Assembly (NCBI GenBank): GCA_902728285.1
Contig: CACVBU010001026.1
Span: forward strand, 1 to 64,000
DNA: 64,000 bases
Direction of reading: 5' to 3'
Origin: Clytia hemisphaerica
Taxonomy: Eukaryota; Cnidaria; Hydrozoa; Leptothecata; Clytiidae
Below the pieces are notes generated by a model that worked only from the letters and a program-made list of their open reading frames with translations, searched no databases and was not told the DNA's origin. Of this stretch, positions 44,725-56,399 are shown piece by piece (within the stretch, counting starts at the first letter, position 1; each line of letters starts with the position of its first letter). A program made the translations under genes and the position numbers.

Positions 44725-47069
44725 ATGGAAATGACCATTTTAATCTACCTGATAATGCTGGCTAGCTTCGTCTTCTCGGAGAAGCAGCAATTATCCTTTC
44801 GTTCAATCGGTATATTCTCCAATTGTTCCACATCTACAGATATTGACAATCTACATTTTGGCGACAGATACCATGATTAAACAAACCATCGAGGACGTGG
44901 TGAAGAAAACTAAAATATTTAAGCATTCTGATTTCGAATATCATTCTTATTATATCGAGTGTAACAACACCGACCATTTAGTTAAAACTTTAATAGAAAT
45001 TCTCTTAAGTGAGAGCATAGTATAAGAAATCCGCGGCTTTCTTATACTATGGTGAGAGATATCACGTTCCATGCGAGGAGGGAAGAAACTGTTCACAACC
45101 ACATATTGTAACTTTGTTTTCGTACATGCAAAATGACTTTATGGTGAACCTAGTCAGTAGATTGTTAAGCTTGACGTGGTACCCAAAGATGTGCCTACCA
45201 ACCAGCTGCGATGATAAATACAGGTTTGAAACAGTTGATGATTACTCTAAATACTTACTTCATGTCACTCGAAAACTGAATTGGAAGAATCTAACCATGC
45301 TTTCTTTTTATGAAGATCACACCCGACACCATCTGAAGAATATTTTATCAACAGTTATAATTTATTTACTGCTACCAAGGAGTATTGTCTACAAAGAAAA
45401 TCCATTGATGTCAATAATGTGTCTTTTGCAGAAGATATTTTCCCTCATTTGGATTCTTGGCGGCGAAGAGAATCGGCTTTAATCCTGTTTGGTTCATATC
45501 AAACACACCAACAAGATGTTATTCATTTCTTGGACAATTTCGGTGGCAAATACAATAACACTTTCATCTTAGCCCATGATCTTCGTCGAAGCTCAAGAAC
45601 ATACAATCTTCAGAATCCAGGTTATTGGTTTAGTATGGAGAATCTACAACGTAAAGAATTCTCTTTTATGTATTCAAAACAAGTTGCAAAAGTTTCTTTG
45701 GATGTTTTACTTTCAAGCGGGTACAGTGAAATATTAATCCAATTTCTGGATGATGTATTTGAACTCTTTAAAGGCGAAATGTCACTTCAAAATTTATCCA
45801 AATTAGAGCAACTGTTTGGGTTTTGGTTGAATAGATTTATGCGAAACCCTGACTACACTATTCCTTTAAAGGAATTATTAGACGATGTTAATATCGATTC
45901 AAAATGGTCGATAACCTCAGCTTATACAACATCTGAAAAGCTTTTGGGAGACTTTAATCATGCATCATTAGGATGTCCCAAACTGAATTGTACACCAGGT
46001 TATTACAAAACTTATGGTGAAATCTTCCAACGAGAGAAAATCTTTGACACAAAACATGGTTGGAAGTGTCAACTGTGTCCAAAAGACCATATCGAAGTTG
46101 GGTATGGTGATAGCCATTGCAAAACATGTTATGGGATCAAGAGCATCGATAATGGCTTGAGAACAGAATGTATCGATCCGTACACAAATCGATACTCCAA
46201 ATTAAACTCAGCAGAAAAAATGATCATTATTTCCTTAACAATGTTTGGTGTCTTTGTAACATTCTCCACTTTGTTGATTTTTGTGAACTATCGTGACACC
46301 CCCATTGTCAAAGTATCCGATGTTTATTTCTCATATCCCCACCTGGTGACTATCGCCATTACCATGTTGATGAACAATCTTCTCTACATTCAAGATGAGC
46401 TCCTCGTTTCCATCTCTTTGGCAAAATGTATAAATTTAACTTTCTTTTATACCCTGAACATGGGGTTCGTGTATACGAAATCACAAAAACTGATCGACGC
46501 TTTCAGTTCTACCGTGAAGTTGACAGGAGGTGAAGCCAAAAAAGACGGTTGCAGTACAAATCTTCACAATCATAATGTTTATAATATTCAGCAATGGTGG
46601 TCTATATGTTCTCATTGATATGGAGGAACCCCACATATCTTTTGACTTGGACGAAATCAACATGATACGACACAACTTCAGCAACACTTACATGTATATG
46701 AATCTCATCATTGGATTTCTAATTATTTTCCAATTGATTTGTTTGGTTCAAGCGTTTCGTGGACGACATTTACCAGGACCTATGAATGATGCAATGTCTC
46801 TTGTTTATGCTACCGTGTTGACTACAATGACCCTTGCTGTCAGTTTCCCAATTAAAATTTTTCGTGAAAAAACTGATCGAGAATTTTTGCATTGTTTGCT
46901 GGTTGTTTTCAATTTTATCGTTTATGTAGTTTTTCTGTATGGTAAGAAATGCTTTATCATAATGTTCAAGCCACACAAAAAACACACGGAATTACTTCAA
47001 TCAACAACGAATGAAACAAATGAACGTCTAATCTCAAAAATCAAAGAAGTTGAGCTATTTTTTCACTAA
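44725..47069 (+). pseudogene. Class C (family 3) G-protein-coupled receptor, intronless, disrupted
   Basis: ATG 44725 opens a signal peptide (MTILIYLIMLASFVFS), followed by a venus-flytrap-like ligand-binding region (to ~45950), a Cys-rich NCD3G-type segment (CPKLNC...CQLCP...CKTC, ~45975-46190) and seven hydrophobic segments typical of 7tm_3: TM1 MIIISLTMFGVFVTFSTLLI, the NYRDTPIVK loop, TM3 CINLTFFYTLNMGFVYTKSQ, and TM5-TM6 with FRGRHLPGPMNDA, ending KKCFIIMFKPHK. Lesions: (1) the signal-peptide frame ends at TAA 44878-44880 while the receptor continues in another frame from ~44840; (2) a 36-bp hairpin at 45016-45051; (3) a frame change between 45314 and ~45340; (4) an extra A in the run 46538-46543. 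Intact genes nearby show no such errors, so this is real decay. The lack of introns, against multi-exon neighbours, suggests either an intronless lineage or a retrocopy; no poly-A tail is visible. The ligand is unknown. Confidence 0.85.
45016..45051. mobile_element. 36-bp hairpin insertion with 7-bp target duplication
   Basis: CATAGTATAAGAAA, a 7-base centre, then the reverse complement, flanked by GTGAGAG on both sides (45009-45015, 45052-45058). Removing it plus one GTGAGAG rejoins the receptor frame exactly. The ends match those of the 693-bp element at 61914-62606. Confidence 0.85.
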
Positions 47070-48012
47070 AGAAATAATTTGTCGTAAATATAAATCCTAT
47101 ATCTAAATATTTGAAAACTGTATTAAAGCATTTTCACTGTTATAATAACGTATGATGATGGCAATACTGTGAACAAGTTTAATTATTGTCACAACACAAC
47201 AATGCAAGCTATCGAATCCATAACTTTGGTAAATAAATTGTTATCTTCAACTTTTGCTTCAGGTAAATTTGTTCGGATTTGAATGAAAAAATTACATTTG
47301 TACTTTCTTTAGCTAATGCATGTGCATGCTTGAGTTATGAAGTTGGTCAGGTGCAATAAGCTTTAGCATTTGTAAAAGGGAAACTGTTGTAATTTGTCTT
47401 TGTAATCTATATGTTTTCTCTCAGAGACTTCTTGGTTGAACTTTTTGGAATGTGATGTCAAATTGAAGTTATTGGAAGATATTTTTTGGATTTTAACGTG
47501 GTGGTTGTTACTTTGATGGTGAGATGAAGTCAATTTTACTAAATTTACATTGGCGATAGGTACTTTACAATTTTATTACTTAATCATTGGCCTTTGTTTA
47601 TTTTGATCATGTTTTAACCATACTTTGATTCGTTTTTGTTCACCTGCAAAATTGTTATTTGCAACACTTCGGCCTATCAGGACTAATCAGGACGAGCTAA
47701 AAGCGGAAAAAATGTTACGGGTCCTTTTGTTATTTGCAAGGACTTATGGCTATGATTTCAATTGTACACCCCTGTCTCACAGCCCCTGTGATTTTTTTCC
47801 CGCAGCAGGTATAAAGATTTCTATCAAAATCCCAATGGGGATAAAAATTCCATTGTTCCAAACTTAAAATATGCAATGGGGGTGGTTCTGTTTGGTAGTT
47901 CCGGTATTTGTAGGAATGTAAAGTGTCCCGTTTGCTCCCGTGTCGAGTGTAGACCGTAGTATTTGTCTCTCACCCTCTTTACCCTTTTTCATTTGCTTGT
48001 TCGTGTTCACAG
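47070..48012. other. Region downstream of the GPCR pseudogene
   Basis: Mostly AT-rich. Two segments could be a small spliced frame: 47203-47261 (ATG...TTTGCTTCAG, donor GTAAAT) joined in phase to 47314 onward (NACACLSYEVGQ) with a stop shortly after. This is too short to call. A CTCACAGCCCC-type MITE fragment is at about 47770-47880. Confidence 0.3.
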
Positions 48013-48143
48013 TTCAAACCGTTTAATTTTTTCGATGTGGAGAATGTAGAAGAAAATGTCATGTCCATGTCTTATGTCATCAAAAACGATTGTCTCGATG
48101 ACTTTGAAACATTGTCAAAATGTGTTCCTCCATCAGTCCTGTA
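48013..48143 (+). CDS. Possible orphan terminal exon
   Basis: After a TTCACAG acceptor the frame reads FKPFNFFDVENVEENVMSMS, continues to KCVPPSVL and stops at TAA 48141-48143. Composition looks protein-like, with two Cys, in otherwise junk sequence. A GT at 48141 could instead be a donor to a frame at 48169-48292, but the intron would be only 28 bp. No partner exon or family is recognised. Confidence 0.25.
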
Positions 48144-48292
48144 AGATTGTTTTGTCTTTTTTTGACAGTGTTGTTGGTTTCCTTTGGTCAAACTTAGAAC
48201 TATTTTTCGAGTTGTCAATGGGATTATTGGAAGCCGATATTCTAGAGAAGCTTTCACTTTGTTTGCTGATTTTAATGTTTTACAAAAAATAA

Positions 48293-49655
48293 AATAGTAA
48301 TAGAATCCGACTCCGTGCGTTCGTCAGGAACTTTACGTCCTTTCAATGTTCTATATGTTTTAGTCATGTCACAAATGGTTTGGCAGAAACAAATCATCAC
48401 AAACATCTTTATTTTCTCGGAGCTTCTAGTTTCGACTTGCATGATCGCAGTGAAGTGAAAAAAAAAAGTTGAATCTCGGTTGAAGGATAGAGAAAAACTG
48501 TAAACAATTCCTTTTCCTAGCTTTTTGGAAATTACTAATCATCTTTCCTCCAGTCTTTTTTTTCCAAAAGGCTAACAGTAATGCGACCCTGTTGTCCACA
48601 TTTAAATTATTTTCCAAAACATTGACAGTCCGTACATTTCGATACATGGTTCTTGAATGCATATCAAACTAAATCAGTCAATTTGTTTCAACCGTTCTAT
48701 TTTGAACAAAAATTGTCATTAAAGTTGTCCATGGTTTTGATTAAATCTTACAAAATGAGCGAGTTTCCAAAGAAATAGTATTGTAGTAAATGAAAAGATA
48801 AATCATGATAACGTGGGTGTTCCATATCTGTCCATATCGAAAACATAATAATAAGCCCACATAGCAGGAATGACATCTATGAGGGACGTTGTTGTAGTTT
48901 GCAGTTTTCTTTTCAATAGTTTCTTTTTCTCGTATTCACTAGTTATTCTTTCAAGAATCTTTTGATGCATGGCTAGAATGAAAATTAATTTCAGGGTTAT
49001 TTTACTAAGCGTAATATGCTTTACTAATAGACGGGGGTTTATTTACTCCTGAATAACATAAAATTAAGTAAAAAGGCTGAAATAAAGCTACTTACAGCAA
49101 ATTAAGAGACTTCTCTTTTGACTTCAGATTTTTTCCCAAAATTAATACCAAGGATGGGTAATAAGAGCTAATAAGGCCCAGGGGGGGGGGTGGATATTGA
49201 ATAATTACTAAGTGTGGGTTATGTATTAAACACTGGAGGAGTAATTTTCAGGGCCGTCAAAACAGATTAAATAGTCCACTCTTTGAAACTATCAGTGAGT
49301 GGGTTTTTTTATGACATACCTGGAGTAGTGATAATTGATGCCCTTTTTTTTGCTGGCTACAATTCCAGAGGAAATGCCTCCTTGTAAGAATTCAGCGGTA
49401 TTTACAATACATCATGACACGAAAAAAAATTTGGGTTGCGCCGAGCTTAACAAAATGTTAGTTTGCCGTCATCCGACCGTCCCTACTCAGAACTTGCCGA
49501 CCGAAAATCTTTTATCACTATCCTTAGAAAAATAAATTTGTTTGGTCTACGGTCTACAGAATCAAAATGCTCTTTTTGGACCTACCCCCGGGTCCCCCGG
49601 TGGAGGTTCTATAAATTAACCCATGTCCGTTCGTTCGTCCGTTCTATTCTCACAG
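48293..49655. other. Intergenic, nothing recognised
   Basis: AT-rich; contains a poly-G run (~49181) and a short TTCG repeat (~49630). Short frames on both strands have no recognisable content. Confidence 0.5.
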
Positions 49656-49873
49656 GCTTTGATTTCGTTTTTGAATCCTTCAATTTTTGATGTTTATTTG
49701 AATTATACCTTTCCATTACCTGTGGTGCGATTTTGGTACAGTTTTGACAAAAACTGTACCAAAAACTTCTACAGAAACTTCTTGATTTGTATGACAAGCA
49801 TATCTGGATCTGGTAAAGTGGCAGTTCTGTACAAAGATAATACACTTAACGGTGGCACTTCCTGCATTGTAGG
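49656..49873 (+). CDS. Possible orphan exon of a Cys-containing protein
   Basis: After a CTCACAG acceptor at 49655 an open frame runs to a possible donor (GTATCT at 49874): ...VVRFWYSFDKNCTKN..., ending NGGTSCIVG. It has three Cys. Against it: the segment GGTACAGTTTTGACAAAAACTGTACC is a near-perfect palindrome, which is unusual in coding DNA, and no neighbouring exon is seen. Confidence 0.2.
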
Positions 49874-50385
49874 GTATCTTTTAGTGCGTTTTCTTCATTT
49901 ATGATGCACTTTGACGGGCTGAAAAAATCGTTTATTGATGGTGATTTTTGATTATTTTCTTGAATTTTTTCCGCCATCTTTGTGCATTTTTCAGACGACA
50001 ACCGTTAGTTAGGTTTCTAGACGACTAAAATTGTTCCCTTCATTACTTTTTGCTTTATTTCTAATATGTATGAATTAGTCGTCTAGCTTGCTAGACTATT
50101 TTGTCATTTATTTGCCTTCCCCAAAGTCTTCACTTGCTTGCACTATTAACAACATTTCGGCCCTCTGACATAAAAGTTAATAGAAAAGTCTGTTAAACAC
50201 ATTTGGGAAATCGAGACCTCTTTCATCAAATGCCTCGTTCTTCCAAACACGTTTTGAGAGGCTTTTCTATAAAAAACTTTGATGGTCTGAAACCGTCAGA
50301 TGAACCCTCTCTTGCATACTAAAAGGTAAAAGGTTATTCGGTAGTCTGGATACCATCCAAATTTTTTAACCTTTGTTGTGCGCAG
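49874..50385. other. Intergenic, nothing recognised
   Basis: Contains a pair of GACGACTAA / TTAGTCGTC sequences near 49995 and 50080 that could be ends of a ~90-bp inverted repeat. No coding frame. Confidence 0.35.
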
Positions 50386-50647
50386 ATTTGTAATACTTGC
50401 GCAGATTTTTTATACCTGCGCAGATTTGTAATACTTTCTGCGCAGATTTGTGATACATGCGCAGATTTGTAATAAACTTTGCGAAAATTTGTAATACTTG
50501 AGCTGCGCAGAAAAATAATACTTCTCTGCGCAGATTTGTAATTAGGAATTTAGATTTTTACTTTAGCATATGTTTCCCACGAAGAAAAGTTTCGAAAAAA
50601 AATTTAGAAAATAATCAGAAAATCACACAAAGGTTGTATATCTTTCG

Positions 50648-51230
50648 TATGAACATTAACTTTATAAAAAACGAATCAATATATTTTAACCTAATGAAAA
50701 TTGGCTTTTGGCAGTTGGTTCTTTCAATACAAACATGGATTGGGAATAATTTTAAGCATTTTCATTTTTCTTATAGGCATCAACCTTTATAAGAAACGAA
50801 TCAATATCTTTCAATCTAATTGAAATTGGCTTTTGGCAGTTGGTTCTTTCAATACAAACATGGGAATATTTGAATACTTGAATACAATTTCAATATTTTG
50901 ATTTTTCCTATAAGCATCAACTTTATAAGAAACGAATCAATATATTTTAATCTAATGAAAATTGGCTTTTGGCAGTTGGTTCTTTCAATACAAACATGGA
51001 TTGGGAATAATGTTAAGCATTTTCATTTTTCTTATAAGCATCAACTTTATAAGAAACGAATCAATATCTTTCAATCTAATTGAAATTGGCTTTCGGCAGT
51101 TGGTTCTTTCAATACAAACATGGGAATATTTGAATACTTGAATACAATTTCAATATTATGATTTTTCCTATAAGCATCAACTTTATAAGAAACGAATCAA
51201 TATGTTTTAATCTAATGGAAATTATTCAAA
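50648..51230. repeat. Tandem minisatellite, ~125/135-bp units, about five copies
   Basis: Units begin TTATAAGAAACGAATCAATA at ~50655, 50790, 50920, 51048 and 51183, and contain GGCTTTTGGCAGTTGGTTCT. Alternate copies are more alike (GATTGGGAATAAT versus GGGAATATTTGAAT), so the array grew by duplication of a two-unit block. Confidence 0.8.
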
Positions 51231-51544
51231 TTATTTTTTTCATCTAACAACAACAAAAAACATACCGAAGCTTCAACCATCAAACTCTTTTTGAAAGAAA
51301 GTTAACTCAAAACAATTTTACTTGAGTTATCATGCTGGAATGTAATGCAGGTGCTCTGAAAGGTTATAGAAGATATTCAGTCAGAGGGGACAGGTTTCCT
51401 AGCTAGGTAGAAGGTGGTTTTAGAGCAAATCAATGTTTTCTTATCATATCATCTTATAAATTGTTCATCAATTTTGGTACTACCTCTTGAAATGATATAA
51501 TGTTGACAAAAATATTTTTATATCATTAATTGTTTTTTCATAAC

Positions 51545-51830
51545 CAAGTGCTTATAAAAATAAATATGTTCATGTTATTCTTCGCACCTTGTTCACTTCG
51601 AAATAAATAATTACCGACAAGAAATAATTTTTATTTTACGAGTTATTGATTAGTTTCTTATAAAAGCAGTTCTTATAAAAAATGTACATGTTCATGTTAT
51701 TCTTCGCACCTTGTTTACTTTGAAATAAACAGTTACCGACAAGAAATAATTTTTATTTTACGAGTTATTGATTAGTTTCTTATAAAAGCAGTTCTCTTAT
51801 AAAAAATTATGTCCGCGCTATTCTCATAAA
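51545..51830. repeat. Tandem minisatellite homologous to the 12669-13050 array
   Basis: Two full units (CTTATAAAAATAAATATGTT... and CTTATAAAAAATGTACATGT...), each with TTATTCTTCGCACCTTGTT and ATTACCGACAAGAAATAA, plus a partial third. The order of landmarks matches the array at 12.7 kb. Confidence 0.75.
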
Positions 51831-52383
51831 CAATTTATATATTACCAGATAAATTTCTTATAAAAGCACTGCTTAGAAAAGAAATATTAATTGATTATTT
51901 ATTCGATGTGCTCAATAATCACAACTTTATTTGGGTATTATTTTCTAAGTCTTTTTTAATGTATCTTGTTCGCAGAATAGAATTTGGTTACCAATGAAAA
52001 TATCAATTCCAAATTACAAATCTGCGCACAGAAGTATTACATTTCTGCGCAGCTCAAGTATTACAAATTTTCGCAAAGTTTATTACAAATCTGCGCACAA
52101 CACCTTCCTCGTACACTCAGAAGGAAAAATTAGTATGGTCTGATCACACATGTGAAAGTTTATAATGTATACGCAAAGTTATGCAATAAATTTATAACTT
52201 TGTTAGGTTTTCTTTTGAATTTATTTTTTATCTCAAATTATCAAAATAGTTGATGTACATTCCAGTACAATGCATTAAACTCACAAAACAGACATATTTT
52301 CATTTAATGAAAAATTCAATTAAATAATTCTTTGGACAGTTTTACTTTTTGATAACAACTCATTTTTTAACTTCACGCTCTTA

Positions 52384-52748
52384 GGGCCTGATTATATGAG
52401 AAAAATTTTTCAACTTTGCCGGGACGGGGACGGGACGTAGCACGGGATCTTACTGGCTCTATTGTTTTCTCTTAATTCTTATTCTGTGATTATATGAAAA
52501 CTGTCCCGTCCCGGCTAAACGGGCTAATTTTCACAGGTGGGATCTCGCTTATGCTTTGCCGAGATCCCGGTCGACCGGAATGATTTTTCCATATAATCGA
52601 ACTTTCCCGGCTAAGCGGGACAATTTTCAGACTTCATCCGGTCCCGGTTAACCGGGATGATCTTCCCATATAATCGAGCGATGCAAAACTCCACTCAAAC
52701 GTCCCGTCCTGGCAAAGCGGGTTATATTTGCATCATATAATCAGGCCC
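52384..52748. mobile_element. PIF/Harbinger-like MITE (GGGCCTGATTATATGA ends, TTA duplication)
   Basis: GGGCCTGATTATATGA and its reverse complement bound the element; TTA flanks both sides (52381-52383, 52749-52751). GGG-starting ends and a TWA target suggest PIF/Harbinger. The interior is a set of imperfect GC-rich palindromes around CCCGGCTAAGCGGGAC. Confidence 0.7.
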
Positions 52749-52751
52749 TTA

Positions 52752-53637
52752 GTAACAGAAGAGAAGATATTGTAAAAGTGATTGTAATTAGTAGCTGTCG
52801 GTTTTGAATCAGTCAACTGTTAGTAATACAATAACAAGCAACGCATAATTTGTTTATTCTAAGCCAATCAGAGCCGTTGATTCAAGATCTTGAATCATTT
52901 TTCTTATTAGACCCGTCTCTCTTTTCTTCGAGTGCGCGAGACGAATTGAGAGGCGGGTATCCCATCTACAAATGGTGTTGAGAGAAACTTGAGAGATGGA
53001 GAATTTTTTGATTTTACATAGTATGCATAATTACACGAGAAGAAAAGCTAAAATAAAGACATTTTTGAACTATCTTATAATTCAATATGAGGAAATAAGA
53101 AAGAAAAATATATTTTTCATCCTGCTAACCTCTTCTGAGATACATCGTAATTACTGAATAATGAACCGTGTCGCGCGTGAAAACATCTTACAAAGTTGTT
53201 GTACTGGGCGATTCGAGCCATGTTTTCAAATTAAAGGGTGTATCATAAAAATCATGCCAGTGTGTACATTTTAGAAAATTTAAATCTGTTCATGATATAC
53301 AATTTATATCTTATTGTCTAAAGAACAAAAGCAACTCAAAAGTATACCCAAGTAATTTATTAATTGTTCTTTTATTTAGAGAGGTTTTGTGGTATATAAA
53401 ACGAATGTATATATATCTGAAATGTACACGCTGTATATTTCTTTCTATTTTCTGTTATTCCTGCGTTGTACGGTACGTATATTTTGATAAAAAAGTCATG
53501 TACAGAATCTCAATCCATGAATAAAAGAAAAAAATTGTCAAGGGATTCAAAAGTATTATTTAACCAATTTGACTTTCATAGAAACTGAAAACAATGCGGT
53601 AATTCTTAAGTGTACCTCAGACCATCTTTCTAAAACC
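52752..53637. other. Intergenic, nothing recognised
   Basis: AT-rich sequence, no supported gene, no clear element ends. Confidence 0.4.
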
Positions 53638-54230
53638 TGGGGCGCGTTCACACTGAAAAGTTTACTTAATTAAATCTATCAAAGTTAAACAAAGAGATTT
53701 ATGATGGATGAATACACTGGTTTATTACAGTTCTTTGTAGGTTCACGAGATCTATTATAACACGGTAATTGATTTTGCTTAAGGCTTCTCATTGGTTGAT
53801 TTTTTATTGAGAGTTTCGATTTCACCTGTGATTGGTTGATATTGGTATCCATACATCACTTGAAATCCGCAAACATATTTGTTCTAATGGTTTTACTCAA
53901 TAACTGCATTCATCTTACACATCAACAACACCGTTTGCACTATTTCTAATTTTTTCCTCAGTTCATTCGTTTTTGAAATCGTAAAACTTTTTGTTCACTG
54001 CACGCATTCTTTGTTTATGCTTCCTTAATAAAATCTATTGTTTTAAGGGAAGCCTCTACCCTACCCTTAAGACAATAGAGCTTACGACTCTTAATTAAGG
54101 AAGATCGATTAAAAATTACAATACTACGCGTTCGACTCTTTGTTAAATGCACGTTCTGTATTGTAGTCAACAAAAGATTCTCCTAATTACATTTTTATTA
54201 AGGAAGGTCTGTAGTGGGAACACGACCCTG
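53638..54230. mobile_element. TIR element with GGGGCGCGTTCACACTG ends
   Basis: TGGGGCGCGTTCACACTGA pairs imperfectly with GTAGTGGGAACACGACCCTG. Subterminal TTAATTAAATCTATCAAAG and TCTTAATTAAGGAAGATCGA also mirror each other. Non-coding. Confidence 0.5.
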
Positions 54231-54675
54231 ATGTCTTATTTTATTACTGTAATAACTCCTTTTTGTTTTCAATTGTATTTTAAAACGATTTTCTTTTCAA
54301 AAAGTTATCAAAGTCATAAATAAGCTAACGAGTCTTAACTTTAAGACAAATTGGTGTAAAGGAATCACCAATATGTCTTAAACGTACAATTTTATTACAG
54401 GCAATTAATGTCAGTCAAAGAGAATTTAACGAGACAAAATTTAATGTACGATTTTCTTTTCATAACTTTCAATACATTATAAAATTAAGAAATTTAGGAC
54501 TTGCTAGAGGGGGCGTCTAAAAGGTTGTTTTTCACTACGCTAGATAGATAATTGGTTCTCATCAACGGTCCTTTTCATAAATATCTAAGGGTTGTAAAAA
54601 AATATACAATAAAGATTCGTGCTTAACATCAGATTTTGATCGCTTTATATTAACATTTCAGATTTAACGTCAAGA

Positions 54676-54737
54676 ATTGGTCATTAAACCTTTTGTTCTC
54701 CAAGAGAGGGCTAGAGCTCTCTTGTCCTAATGACCAA
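54676..54737. repeat. 62-bp hairpin element
   Basis: TTGGTCATTA...AAGAGAGGGCTAGAGCTCTC...TAATGACCAA forms a long hairpin with a nested GAGAG...CTCTC core. A similar hairpin (AAGACAAATTGGTG / CACCAATATGTCTT) is at ~54341-54380. Confidence 0.5.
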
Positions 54738-55118
54738 TTAAGCGAAAAAGACAGCATAAATAAATTGGTTGCCATAAAAGTAGCAGAATGTGCAGTGGGA
54801 TTCTTTTGTAAAAAATTGGTCTTATGGGAAAAGTGTTTTCTTTCCCGATAGAGTTGAAGAGCAAACTTTCATCTGTATTGATTTGATACAAAAGACGAGT
54901 AATCTTGCCACAGAAAATGTTCATTAGAAGGCTGTAATTTTAAATCCCTTGATATGCGAGTTGACGATTTTTAATAAAATTTTCTTCAAATTCAAAGGGT
55001 TGTAAACGCTTTGACAACTGTTTTGGGAGTCAGTAATGCTTTCCTATCAATTTTCTTTGTTTCAGCTAATCGATTTTCGCCAGACAGTCTCAGTGAAAAA
55101 CCACCCAAAGTTATATGA

Positions 55119-55330
55119 TATACAGGATAAACCGGTTTTTACTTAAATTCGAAATCCTTTAATACAAGTGTGTACTGAAGCGGAACAAAGCTATAATATT
55201 ACCTATTGATCATATACAGGATAAACCGGTTTTACTTAAATTCGAAATCCTTTAATACAAGTGTGTACTGAAGCGGAACAAAGCTATAATATTACCTATT
55301 GATCATATACAGGATAAACCGGTTTTTAGG
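55119..55330. repeat. ~115-bp tandem duplication
   Basis: Units begin CATATACAGGATAAACCGGT (~55119, 55210, partial at 55300) and contain AAATCCTTTAATACAAGTGT and GCGGAACAAAGCTATAAT. A further unit is split by the element at 55389-55960. Confidence 0.8.
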
Positions 55331-55388
55331 GCCTCTTGCTTGACAACTGGATTTTTTTACTTAGATTTGAAATTCTTTAATACAAATG

Positions 55389-55960
55389 TTAGCCTGGGAA
55401 TCCAAGCTCATAATTTTAGAAAAAACAAAAAATACCTCACCTCACAAAGTTCTAAAATTAAAGAGCTTGGTGCAGGTAGAGATTAGTCTGACACAGAATG
55501 TTATAAACAGTGTGTGTGTGAACCCTTGTTGACAGACTTTCTGAACTTTGGAAACCCAGGCAAGGCAAACACACATAATCAACTTACCATAAAACTCCTC
55601 CACAATCTATAAAGACTTTCAAAGCTACTAAAAACCAAATAAAAACATCAGCCACATGTATTTAGACTTCCAGCCAACAGCCATTTTGTTTTGAAATGAA
55701 TCTATGTTTCCCTTTTCATTTGTTTTCCTTTTTTCTGCAGAGTCAGCTTTTTCCATAAATTATGCGCGCGCATCGAAATAATCAAAATGCGCGCGAAAGT
55801 ACTGCTAAGTAATACGCCGAAAGCTGGCCAATCAGGCTGAACCCGCATTGCAGGGAAAAATCTCCCTGCAGGTGAGTTACCTGCACCAAGCGTTAAACCA
55901 GCAGCAAAAATATCATAAACTAGACTGTAAAAAAAGTTTAACGCTTGGATTCCCAGGCTA
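55389..55960. mobile_element. hAT-like MITE with 8-bp duplication
   Basis: Ends TTAGCCTGGGAATCCAAGC and GCTTGGATTCCCAGGCTA; flanking TACAAATG at 55381-55388 and 55961-55968 is identical. The interrupted tandem unit (TTTAATACAAATG | TGTACTGAAGCG) is restored on removal. Non-autonomous; internal frames are not convincing. Confidence 0.85.
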
Positions 55961-56399
55961 TACAAATGTGTACTGAAGCGAAACAAAGCTATAATAGGTT
56001 ACATCTCACTATGGCAAAATGATTTGATATTAGCAAAATTCAATATGTGTCTATGAGTTACTAGAAACTTATTTGATAAAATTGTATATGATAAACTTAA
56101 AAGCACTATTAGGAATAATTGCGAGGTCGTAGTTTTCAAGTCAGGATTTTACACATTTAAAAAAACAAACTCATATCAAAGTGATCAAACCCTTATAATG
56201 TTATTTTGATGACAAATTTAATGGGTTTTCAATACAGTATGTCTTTAAAAAAAGCGGATCTATAACTTCAAAGTAAAATTATACAATAGGGAAAAAATAT
56301 TTTTATACTGTTAGATAGGATTTTAATTTTTTTTCCGAAAATCTGACATTTACACACCCCTTTCTCTGTGCCCCAGTGGGTGTTAAAAACCCAGTGGGT

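Larger units (their letters stand above)
50386..52097. mobile_element. Inverted-repeat element with TTGTGCGCAGATTTGTAATA ends and minisatellite interior
   Basis: The left arm (50386-50540) is a series of TGCGCAGATTTGTAATACTT units; the right arm (52015-52097) is its reverse complement. Flanks ACCTTT and ACCTTC differ by one base, a likely 6-bp duplication. The interior holds two different ~125-bp minisatellites. No coding frame. Confidence 0.7.

Noticed and set aside
44810..44839. 30-bp intron explaining the frame change at the GPCR start
   Set aside because: Its length is a multiple of three, so removing it does not bring the signal peptide into the receptor frame, and it is too short for a normal intron.
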